A stretch of 64,000 nucleotides of DNA from Roseobacter sp. SK209-2-6 (lineage in GTDB: Bacteria; Pseudomonadota; Alphaproteobacteria; Rhodobacterales; Rhodobacteraceae). The DNA is taken from contig NZ_AAYC01000009.1 in the NCBI RefSeq assembly GCF_000169455.1, positions 72,501 to 136,500 on the forward strand. The letters run 5' to 3'. The position numbers and the translations under genes were made by a program. Positions 1 through 9,432 of the stretch are shown here, piece after piece. The notes under the pieces were generated by a model. It was not told the DNA's origin and did no database searches. It saw nothing but the letters and a program-made list of their open reading frames with translations. Position 1 is the stretch's first letter, and every line of letters starts with the position of its first letter.

Positions 1-64
1 TTCGCGCTCAAGTAGCCGAATAGGCGGTAGCGCCACTATCATGGCTGTCTCTTTCTGGATCAGA
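1..64 (+). other. 3' end of 16S-23S internal transcribed spacer
   Basis: Spacer sequence immediately before the 23S gene. Positions 58-70 (GATCAGATCAAGC) are exactly complementary to 2888-2900 (GCTTGATCTGATC), which forms the long-range processing stem that brackets pre-23S rRNA. The 16S gene and the spacer tRNAs are outside the window. Confidence 0.75.
7..30 (+). repeat. Direct repeat copy 1, before 23S
   Basis: A 24-nt segment beginning CTCAAGTAGCCGAATAGG that recurs at 3336-3359 with a single T/C difference. The two copies bracket the 23S-5S unit. It may be a processing or antitermination motif of the rRNA transcript; no function is assigned. Confidence 0.75.
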
Positions 65-2894
<2,830 letters not shown>

Positions 2895-3061
2895 CTGATC
2901 CAGTAAAAGACAGCCAAACAGAAAGCACCAAGCAAGACTTGGACAACACTTGATTGTATTCCTGCGCTCTTGGAAGTGTCACGAAACACCATCGTGACAT
3001 AACTCGGGTGCGGCTTCTCGCGCAGTTGCCACGCAACTACGCTGCCAGCCGCCAACCGAGA

Positions 3062-3090
3062 AAATCCAAGAACCGCAGGTTCTTGGATTT
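3062..3090 (+). other. 13-bp perfect hairpin in the 23S-5S spacer
   Basis: AAATCCAAGAACC (3062-3074), loop GCA, GGTTCTTGGATTT (3078-3090). The distal arm overlaps sequence that can instead pair with the segment just after 5S rRNA (AGTAAAATCC, 3215-3224), so two mutually exclusive structures are possible. It could be an RNase processing hairpin for pre-5S. Confidence 0.7.
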
Positions 3091-3095
3091 TACTC

Positions 3096-3213
3096 GGTTT
3101 GGTGGTCATAGCGAGAGCAAAACACCCGGTCCCATCCCGAACCCGGAAGTTAAGTGCCTTTGCGCCGATGGTACTTGGGCTTAAGCCCTGGGAGAGTAGG
3201 TCACCGCCAAACC
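3096..3213 (+). rRNA. 5S ribosomal RNA
   Basis: Contains the conserved 5S core CCCATCCCGAACCCGGAAGT, followed by GCGCCGATGGTACT and GGGAGAGTAGGTC. The closing helix is GGTTTGGTGG with CCGCCAAACC. Ends are estimated from that helix. Standard position between 23S rRNA and the initiator tRNA. Confidence 0.95.
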
Positions 3214-3335
3214 TAGTAAAATCCAACAATCCTCTCTAAACGATCAATCAAAAATACCTCGCCTGACAAATCTATACGTTAAGTGAGGAAAAACGGGCCC
3301 AAAAAGCGATACGCTCAGAAGCCCGTAACCCTGTC

Positions 3336-3359
3336 CTCAAGCAGCCGAATAGGCGGTAG
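3336..3359 (+). repeat. Direct repeat copy 2, between 5S and tRNA-fMet
   Basis: Second copy of the 24-nt motif found at 7-30, differing at one base (CTCAAGC versus CTCAAGT). It lies 14 bases before the initiator tRNA. Confidence 0.75.
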
Positions 3360-3373
3360 GACTAACACAGCGT

Positions 3374-3450
<77 letters not shown>

Positions 3451-3699
3451 AAAACACAACAGAAATAGCAGAATGATAGCGCACAAAGGCGCGCTTTACC
3501 CGTTTGGGCCCAAAACTTCGTGGAAGCACCGTGGAAGCAAATTGAGCAAAGTGCTGTTGCAGCGGAGTTACAGTGCGTTGTTCCGAGCAGGCGTCCAGAA
3601 ACGGCGGCCAGCCGAGCTTGGGAGCGGACTTTTGCGGCTTGAGCTACGATTGCCAAATTCTAATGGATGCAGATCTTTTTACTCATTTCGAATGTGGAT

Positions 3700-4335
3700 T
3701 CAATCCGAGTCAGCTTCCTTATTCTTATTGAGCAGCTCTTCCAGAGCTTCGATGTCATCTTCATTTAACGCGGGGAAAAGCGACACCGACATTGCATTCT
3801 CTACCTTTGCTCGTGCGGCGTCCCAGTCGTCCAAAGGGTCATGCTCGATGTATTTTGCGATGGCTTCATACTGTTTGTGCACCTCAATGCGAGCCGACGT
3901 GGATAGTTCTCGGCTAAGAGCAAGGTGATAAGGGGTTGGATAGCCGAAACGTACGAGTTGAGGGAGGAAACCCGGCATCGGCCAATGGTAAATAGCGGTT
4001 GCAACCTCAACATCGGAGACTAACTGGGCGAAAGAACTCATAATGAAGCTAATCTCCGATGCAAACCGGTTCGAAAAACGTCTAGTGAATTTTGCCATTT
4101 CATCGGGTTTGATGGCTCTTTTTTCATCGCCTTCGTTATTAGCAATGAAGATAGAAATGGTTGAATCTATTTCGAGAAGTGTTTTTTGCTCAACCCAATC
4201 TACTAGGATTTCGCCAATACCCGTGAGAGCGACAGACCTCTTTGACACTAAGCCCTTTTGATTCTTGTATGCTCTGCCTAGAATTTTTTCCAAACTCTCG
4301 GGCCTGAAGAAGGCATCCAAATGATCCTCCCCCAC
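3700..4335 (-). pseudogene. Hypothetical protein, 5' end removed by an insertion sequence
   Basis: An open frame of about 211 codons of unrecognised function. The product is soluble and mostly helical, with an acidic C-terminus (LNEDDIEALEELLNKNKEADSD region). The only upstream start is a GTG at 4333-4335 that touches the insertion-sequence border at 4335/4336, and there is no ribosome-binding site of its own. I therefore read it as the 3' part of a longer gene interrupted by the element, although a translated fragment cannot be excluded. The 250 bases between tRNA-fMet and this gene hold nothing I recognise; there is no integrase next to the tRNA. Confidence 0.55.
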
Positions 4336-4377
4336 TGAAGTGATCCGCCCGTATAGTTAGGAAACGGAGGATCAGAT

Positions 4378-4656
4378 ATGGGAATCAAGCGACACAAGCC
4401 CGAAGAGATTGTCACGAAGTTACGGCAGGTTGAGGTGCTTTGCGGCCAAGGGATGCCGCGCGTAGACGCCATTCGACAGGTGCAGATTACAGAACAAACC
4501 TTCTATCGCTGGCGCAAGCAATATGGCGGTATGGGAACCGACCAACTGAAGGAACTAAAGCGACTTCAGAAGGAGAATGACCGGCTGCGTCGGGCAGTTT
4601 CTGATCTGACATTGGACAAGCTCATTCTGTCGGAAGCTGCACGGGGAAACTTCTGA
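4378..4656 (+). CDS. IS3-family transposase OrfA
   Basis: A 92-residue OrfA that supplies the DNA-binding half of the transposase. An N-terminal helix-turn-helix (EEIVTKLRQVEVLCGQG, then ITEQTFYRWRKQYGG) is followed by a leucine-zipper-like helix (LKELKRLQKENDRLRRAV). It ends GNF-stop, the usual end of IS407-group OrfA. The last codons contain G GGA AAC, a canonical -1 slippery heptamer, so part of the translation should continue into orfB as an OrfAB fusion. Its start is 42 bases inside the left inverted repeat. Confidence 0.9.
   Translation: MGIKRHKPEEIVTKLRQVEVLCGQGMPRVDAIRQVQITEQTFYRWRKQYGGMGTDQLKELKRLQKENDRLRRAVSDLTLDKLILSEAARGNF
4644..4650 (+). promoter_or_regulatory. Programmed -1 frameshift site G_GGA_AAC
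   Basis: In the orfA frame the codons read CGG GGA AAC TTC TGA. The heptamer GGGAAAC fits X XXY YYZ. A -1 slip enters the orfB frame, which is open from here without a stop. Confidence 0.75.
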
Positions 4657-4688
4657 GCCCCTCGCGCCGCCGTAACTGCATTGATCAT

Positions 4689-5504
4689 GTGCGACGCCAG
4701 TTCCACGTCTCAGAGCGTCGCGCCTGCCGTGTTCTGGGACAGCACCGTTCCACACAGAGGCGGGTGCCTGTTGGACGTGCTGACGAAGACCGGTTGGTGT
4801 CTGACATGATCGAACTGACACGCCAATATGGTCGATACGGTTACCGTCGGATAGCGGCTCTTCTGAGAGACGCCGGCTGGCAAATCAACGACAAACGTGT
4901 TGAGCGCCTATGGCGGCGTGAGGGGCTGAAAGTTCCAATGAAACAACCGAAGAAAGGACGGCTCTGGCTGAACGACGGGTCGTGTGTTCGACTCCGGCCC
5001 GAATATCGTGACCATGTCTGGTCCTATGACTTCGTGCACCATCGAACGGATGACGGGAAAGCGTTCCGGACACTGAACATTCTGGATGAACACAGCCGGG
5101 AATGCCTGGCGATCCGGGTGAAGAGGCGCTTGAACTCGGCAGAAGTTATTGACGCGCTGACAGATCTTTTCATCCTGCGTGGCGTTCCTGCTTTCATCAG
5201 ATCAGATAATGGCCCAGAGTTCATTGCTCAGGCCGTTCGAGATTGGATCGCAGCGGTCGGTGCCCAAACGGCCTACATTGAACCAGGATCACCTTGGGAG
5301 AACGGATACTGTGAAAGCTTCAACGCGCGCTTCAGAGACGAGCTGCTGAATGGAGAGGTATTTTACAGCCTGCGTGAAGCCCAGATCCTGATTGAACAAT
5401 GGAGAAATCACTACAACACAAAACGGCCGCATAGTGCTCTGGGCTATCGCCCACCGGCTCCGGAAGCCATCGTTCCGGTGGAAACCAGGCCGATCATGCA
5501 CTAA
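4689..5504 (+). CDS. IS3-family transposase OrfB (DDE integrase domain)
   Basis: Catalytic half of the IS transposase, about 271 residues from a GTG at 4689; the frame is open back to about 4651, so it is probably made mainly as an OrfAB frameshift fusion. An HTH_21 region (YGRYGYRRIAALLRDAGW) is followed by the rve integrase core. The DDE residues are visible in WSYDFV, IRSDNGPEF and NGYCESFN. The C-terminus has the family end NTKRPHSALGYRPPAP. No stop or frameshift breaks it, so the element may still be mobile. Confidence 0.9.
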   Translation: MRRQFHVSERRACRVLGQHRSTQRRVPVGRADEDRLVSDMIELTRQYGRYGYRRIAALLRDAGWQINDKRVERLWRREGLKVPMKQPKKGRLWLNDGSCVRLRPEYRDHVWSYDFVHHRTDDGKAFRTLNILDEHSRECLAIRVKRRLNSAEVIDALTDLFILRGVPAFIRSDNGPEFIAQAVRDWIAAVGAQTAYIEPGSPWENGYCESFNARFRDELLNGEVFYSLREAQILIEQWRNHYNTKRPHSALGYRPPAPEAIVPVETRPIMH

Positions 5505-5685
5505 CACTCACACTGGACCACTTCGATGGGGCTGATCAGGCTTCCGTTTGATCCTTTCTCGTTGTTTCAGAATGGTCTGGCCGCGCCCGAAGTAGACATC
5601 AGCCGGGGCGAGATTTTGCAGGCTCTCGTGATAGCGCCGGTGGTTGTACTGATCGACAAAGGCATCGATCTGTTGCCTGAGATCA

Positions 5686-5727
5686 CCCGCTGCCCGGCAG
5701 CACATGCAAAGCATGTGTGAGAGGGGG
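5686..5727 (+). repeat. Small hairpin repeat element, copy A
   Basis: 42 bp: CCCGCTGCCCGGCAG, then a 7-bp perfect hairpin (CACATGC, loop AAA, GCATGTG), then TGAGAGGGGG. It matches copy B at 6398-6441 in both arms but not in the hairpin bases. It interrupts orfB of the decayed IS between the codons for YYLP and GDLRQQ. Confidence 0.75.
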
Positions 5728-6397
5728 CAGGTAGTAGTTTTCCAGCAAGATGCGGCTCTTCAAGGTCTGGTGCCATCGCTCGACCTTCCCCTGAGTTTGC
5801 GGGTGATACGGAGCACCTCGAACATGTTCCATCTGCTGGTCCTCCAGCCAATCGGCCAACTCGCTGGAGAGGTAGCTGGACCCGTTGTCGCTGAGTAGCC
5901 GTGGCTTGTGAACGACTGTCACCCGATCACAACCCGAAGCCTTTAACGCGAGATCCAGCGTGTCGGTCACATCACCCGACTTCATCGTCGTGCAGAGCTT
6001 CCAGGCGATGATGTAGCGGCTGTAGTCATCGAGGATGGTCGACAGATAGAACCAGCCCCAACCGATGACCTTCAGGTAAGTGAAGTCGGTCTGCCAGAGC
6101 TGGTTCGGCCGCGTGGTTTTGTCGTGGAACTCGTCAGCGGCGGACAGAACCACATAGGCTGGGCTGGTAATCAGGTCATAAGACTTGAGGATGCGATAGG
6201 TTGAAGCCTCTGACACAAAATACTTTTCCGTGTCGGTGAAGCGCACAGCCAACTCGTGCGGCGACACATCGCTTTCCTTCAGAGCCAAGTCCTTGATCTT
6301 CTCCCGAACCGGCTCGGGAATGCGGTTCCAGACCCGTGAGGGCTTGGGACTGCGATCCTCAAGCGCCTCGGGGCCGCCCGACAGATACCGGTCATAG

Positions 6398-6441
6398 CCC
6401 GTTGACCGGCAGTCGATTGCTAAGCGATCGATGAGAGGGGG
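6398..6441 (+). repeat. Small hairpin repeat element, copy B
   Basis: 44 bp: CCCGTTGACCGGCAG, then an 8-bp hairpin with one mismatch (TCGATTGC, loop TAA, GCGATCGA), then TGAGAGGGGG. The arms match copy A at 13 of 15 and 10 of 10 positions, while the central stem differs in sequence but keeps pairing. It interrupts orfB between the codons for ATFYR and YDRYL. Confidence 0.75.
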
Positions 6442-6548
6442 CGATAGAAAGTGGCCCTGGGGACACCGAGCTTGTCCAGCGTGCGCTTTGTCGGCAGATG
6501 CCCCCTCCACCAGCCGAATGATTTCGAGTTTCTCGGATGCAGGGTATC

Positions 6549-6929
6549 TCATTCGTCGTCGCCCCCATCTGCGATCATGCTTTCTTTGAGCAACCGCAGT
6601 TCAAGGGCCTGTTCGGCAACCACTTCCTTCAGATCGCGTGCCTCACGGCGCAGATCTTTGACCTCGGTCGATGTCGCTGCACGCGCCGTGTCGCCCGCCA
6701 GACGTTTCTTCCCAGCTTCGAGGAACTCCTTGGACCAGCTGTAGTAGAGGCTCTCAGCGATGCCCTCACGCCGACACAGCTCGGCAATGCTGTCCTCGCC
6801 CTTCAGGCCGTCCAGCACGATCCTGATCTTCTCTTCCGCAAAATACTGCTTGCGGGTGGCTCGGCGGATGTCTTTGACGACCTTCCCGCCGTGGCTCCGC
6901 TTAGTTCCGGGTTTCTGTCTCATCTCCAC
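6549..6929 (-). CDS. IS3-family transposase OrfA (of the decayed element)
   Basis: About 126 residues and uninterrupted. A basic start (KRSHGGKVVKDIRRATRKQ) leads into the HTH_Tnp_1 fold (YFAEEKIRIVLDGLKGEDSI, ELCRREGIAESLYYSWSKEF) and a C-terminal coiled coil. It overlaps the orfB start by 4 bases (ATGA). Since orfB is dead, this DNA-binding protein has no functional partner in the element, though it could still bind related IS ends. Confidence 0.85.
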   Translation of the reverse strand: MEMRQKPGTKRSHGGKVVKDIRRATRKQYFAEEKIRIVLDGLKGEDSIAELCRREGIAESLYYSWSKEFLEAGKKRLAGDTARAATSTEVKDLRREARDLKEVVAEQALELRLLKESMIADGGDDE

Positions 6930-7117
6930 TCTTTGGTGGTTACGATGTGCCAGAAAACCTCTCTTATCAAATCACCCTAAACTGTCCCATTGGCGCTGAC
7001 GTCAGACAGTTGGAACGGGGCTTTCAAGAGATGTCGCGAGGAGATCAAGGCTCTGAGGCGAGCTTGGGGCAAAGATACCGTGTTGTGATGTTTTCGGATG
7101 TTGGGTAAGTTCTATGG

Positions 7118-7492
7118 GTGCATGTTTTTGGGCGAATAACTACTGGGCTGTTGGCCATTGCGCTGGCCTTGGTAACAGGGCTGGGAGCACATGCACATGC
7201 TCCGACTAGTCTTTCTCCGGCTGGTCTTTGCGAGAACCTGCGCTGTGATGCGCATGTGTTGGCCTCTTCCCAACAAACACACTTCGGTCATTCCGTAGCT
7301 CATGAAAAATGTGACGAGCATTCCAGAGAGCAAAACAGCGAGTGCTGTGAATTCCTCTGTAGTGGCTCTGTGTTTTTTGGACTAAGGGCAATTGAAGTAA
7401 AGCATCAGCTTTTGATCCTTGCCACTTGGCCCGTTCTGTCTCTCTCAGCTTTTGAAGCGCCAGATATGCTGGAAAGACCACCTAAGCTGTAA
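7118..7492 (+). CDS. His/Cys-rich exported protein of a copper cluster
   Basis: About 124 residues from a GTG start. An N-terminal hydrophobic segment (GLLAIALALVTGLGAHAHA) looks like a signal peptide or anchor. The rest is rich in possible metal ligands: HAHAP, CENLRCDAH, HSVAHEKCDEH and ECCEFLC. A second weak hydrophobic stretch lies near the C-terminus. It resembles the small DUF2946-type proteins found beside copper-resistance genes. It lies directly upstream of a cytochrome c gene, copC and copD, all on the same strand, which supports a role in periplasmic copper handling. The family assignment is tentative. The start could also be elsewhere. Confidence 0.55.
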   Translation: MHVFGRITTGLLAIALALVTGLGAHAHAPTSLSPAGLCENLRCDAHVLASSQQTHFGHSVAHEKCDEHSREQNSECCEFLCSGSVFFGLRAIEVKHQLLILATWPVLSLSAFEAPDMLERPPKL

Positions 7493-7585
7493 AGCAGTTT
7501 CGCCTCCGATTTTAGGGCTACGCCGCCATTGGCCGTGTTCTGAAACGGAATGCCTCAAGCTGTTTTTCAAGGTTAGGACCAATCA

Positions 7586-8017
7586 ATGAACCGAAGTCTC
7601 AATCTGGCAGGCGCTTGCGCTGCCTTGGCCGTTGCTGGCTATATACTTTTACCTTCAAACATCTCGAATGAGGAGGAGAGCTCCTCAAAGCTTCCAACCG
7701 TCGGCCTGGTTTCCATCCAGGTGCCTCCACTTGAGGGAAATGCTGCTGTTGGGGCGCGAATTTTCGAAAACGCCTGCGCGACTTGTCATGGTTCCAACGC
7801 GAGCGGAATAGAGGGTGCGGGACCTCCGTTAGTCCACAAAATATATAAACCGAGCCATCATTCAGATGAATCCTTTCAAAGAGCGGTTGCAAGAGGAGTC
7901 AAAAGTCATCACTGGCGATTTGGCGACATGCCGAGGATTACTGGCCTGACCCGTGGTGATGTTACCATGGTCATAGCCTATATTCGCCAGGTTCAACGCG
8001 CCAATGGTATCAATTGA
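7586..8017 (+). CDS. c-type cytochrome, membrane anchored
   Basis: 143 residues. An N-terminal hydrophobic segment (residues 5-22) serves as signal anchor, followed by a monohaem cytochrome c domain. The haem motif CATCH spans residues 64-68 and the likely axial Met is M115 in GDMPRI. The mature domain acts in the periplasm. It ends 10 bases before copC, whose ribosome-binding site GAGGA overlaps its stop region, so the two are co-transcribed. The role is probably electron transfer linked to copper metabolism, but the partner is unknown. Confidence 0.85.
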   Translation: MNRSLNLAGACAALAVAGYILLPSNISNEEESSSKLPTVGLVSIQVPPLEGNAAVGARIFENACATCHGSNASGIEGAGPPLVHKIYKPSHHSDESFQRAVARGVKSHHWRFGDMPRITGLTRGDVTMVIAYIRQVQRANGIN

Positions 8018-8027
8018 GGACACCAGA

Positions 8028-8369
8028 ATGAAAATGCTTTTTCCTTTCCTCCTGCTCTCAGCGCTGGCCAGCGGTGTATTCGCGCATTCTCGTGTAGACA
8101 GGACCGTGCCCGAAGATGGTGCAACCATAGCTGCGGCGCCAGATGTGCTTAGTCTCAGCTTCGCCGCTGATATCCGTTTGACTCGGGTAGAATTGACCCA
8201 TCAGGATCAGCACTCCGTCCGGCTGGACCTTGGGGAGCAGAGGAGTTTTGCTCAGGAGTTTTCCATACCTTTCCAGGACATGGGGCAGGGTAGATACCGC
8301 ATTGAATGGCGAGGGCTCGGAGTTGATGGCCATTCGATGCAGGGCGCGTTCTCCTTTACGGTGGATTAA
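8028..8369 (+). CDS. copC: CopC-family periplasmic copper-binding protein
   Basis: 113 residues from the ATG at 8028, chosen for GAGGA seven bases upstream and a clean signal peptide (MKMLFPFLLLSALASGVFA). Cleavage leaves His as the first mature residue (HSRVD). CopC proteins bind Cu(II) by a brace of the N-terminal amino group and His1 with a later Asp-x-His; here that pair is DGH in VDGHSMQG. The fold is the CopC beta-barrel. The stop is followed after two bases by copD, so the pair is translated together and probably passes copper to the CopD membrane protein. Confidence 0.88.
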   Translation: MKMLFPFLLLSALASGVFAHSRVDRTVPEDGATIAAAPDVLSLSFAADIRLTRVELTHQDQHSVRLDLGEQRSFAQEFSIPFQDMGQGRYRIEWRGLGVDGHSMQGAFSFTVD

Positions 8370-8371
8370 AC

Positions 8372-9238
8372 ATGCCTGATATCTGGGCGGTCACCGCGAT
8401 ACTGGTAAAGCTGTTGCTCTATATCTGTATCTTATGGGGAAGTGGGCTTGCGATCATGCGGGTCATTTTCTCTGACTTGGTCTCACCCCTTGCTTCTCTG
8501 ATGACCTGGCACATGCTTTTTTGGGCTGGGGGTATCTTACTGACTTCAGGCCTTGGATTTATGCTGCGAGGTGCCGCCCTTACGGGTAGCGCCGATGGTA
8601 TGATAGACCCTGAAATGCTCGGCCTGTTGTGGCAGACCTCAGCGGGGGATGCTTTGCTCTACCGTTGCATTGGGGCTGTCGTGCTTATTATTGGAACTAT
8701 GCTCCCTCTTGGTGGGGCCTGGGTCTCGCTCTTTGGAGGGCTACTGACGATTTGGTCCTTTGGGCTGATCGGCCATGTGCCGGAACTCGGAGGGGGAGCT
8801 GCGCGAGTGCTCTTGTTTCTACATCTTCTGGGTATTGCTTTTTGGGTTGGTATTCTGGGGCCGTTGCGCAGGCTCGCGCAGCAATCCTTGCACCATCAGA
8901 GATCTGCTAGGCTGGGGCATCGCTTTGGCCAAGTCGCCGCGGTCATTGTCCCTGCGCTGATCTTGGCGGGGCTTCTGATGGCTTGGATTGTTTTGGGGGA
9001 AATCTCGGCATTGTTCACAACCGGCTATGGGCAAACTCTGGTTGCAAAAATGCTACTTGTGGCGGCGCTGCTCACCCTGGCAGCGGTAAACAAGCTACGG
9101 TTCGTTCCTGCGATGTTGGCGGGGGACAAACAGGCTGTGGGTCATTTGACCCGCTCCATCGAAATCGAAACCTGGATTATCCTCACCGTGCTTGCGGCAA
9201 CCGCAATGCTTACCAGTGTTCTGGCGCTTCCAAACTGA
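8372..9238 (+). CDS. copD: CopD-family copper transport membrane protein
   Basis: 288 residues with about eight hydrophobic helices, length normal for CopD. The first (residues 10-32) follows a short N-terminus; the C-terminal half carries the CopD domain with conserved histidines in HLLGIAFWVG and in HVPELGG. It sits in the inner membrane and is thought to import copper delivered by CopC. It starts two bases after the copC stop. The cluster of four genes ends here; the next gene is about 190 bases away with no obvious terminator. Confidence 0.85.
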   Translation: MPDIWAVTAILVKLLLYICILWGSGLAIMRVIFSDLVSPLASLMTWHMLFWAGGILLTSGLGFMLRGAALTGSADGMIDPEMLGLLWQTSAGDALLYRCIGAVVLIIGTMLPLGGAWVSLFGGLLTIWSFGLIGHVPELGGGAARVLLFLHLLGIAFWVGILGPLRRLAQQSLHHQRSARLGHRFGQVAAVIVPALILAGLLMAWIVLGEISALFTTGYGQTLVAKMLLVAALLTLAAVNKLRFVPAMLAGDKQAVGHLTRSIEIETWIILTVLAATAMLTSVLALPN

Positions 9239-9432
9239 GCTGTTTTTTATGCTTCTCGACCTGTGTCCACTCCTGGGCTAAGCTTGCTCCGGAGTGGATT
9301 TGGAAATCTGTGTTCGCTGACGGAAAATGATTAAAGGTTTAGGATCCAATTGAAGTGGATCGCTCTCAGGCACATATTCCAGAATGCTCTAATTGATTTT
9401 TGTTACTAAGTACTTTTCTGGAGATTTCGGCG

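Larger units (their letters stand above)
4336..5525 (+). mobile_element. IS3-family insertion sequence (IS407-type), apparently intact
   Basis: About 1.19 kb. Imperfect terminal inverted repeats are visible: TGAAGTGATCC at the left end and GGACCACTTCG, the complement of CGAAGTGGTCC, at the right end. It carries orfA and orfB in overlapping frames with a -1 slippery site and a complete DDE triad. No target duplication is visible (left flank CCCAC, right flank ATGGG). The right flank is the truncated end of a second IS3-family element, so the locus rearranged after or during insertion. Confidence 0.85.
5526..6552 (-). pseudogene. IS3-family transposase OrfB, disrupted
   Basis: The frame starts MRYPASEKLEIIRLVE, then goes out of phase at a run of Gs near 6504. 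The expected next segment (KRTLDKLGVPRATFYR) is still readable in another frame. It is then broken by an inserted repeat at 6398-6441, resumes at YDRYLSGG, and runs through the integrase core with D, D and E in QTDFTYL, LSDNGSSY and GKVERWHQ. A second inserted repeat at 5686-5727 shifts the frame after ENYYLP. The tail GDLRQQIDAFVDQYNHRRYH reads in yet another frame and ends in the neighbouring IS. The protein cannot be made. Confidence 0.85.
5526..7008 (-). mobile_element. Decayed IS3-family insertion sequence, truncated at its 3' end
   Basis: An older IS3-family element read on the minus strand. Its 5' end is placed near 7008 at TGTCTGACGTCAG, which contains a perfect palindrome (CTGACGTCAG). 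orfA is intact. orfB carries a small frameshifting deletion, two ~43-bp repeat insertions and the loss of its last codons where the neighbouring IS joins at 5525/5526. The 5' boundary is an estimate. Confidence 0.7.

Noticed and set aside
3451-3699. Integrated element next to tRNA-fMet
   Set aside because: No integrase or tRNA-end duplication is visible; the short repeat CGTGGAAGCA is too small to support it.
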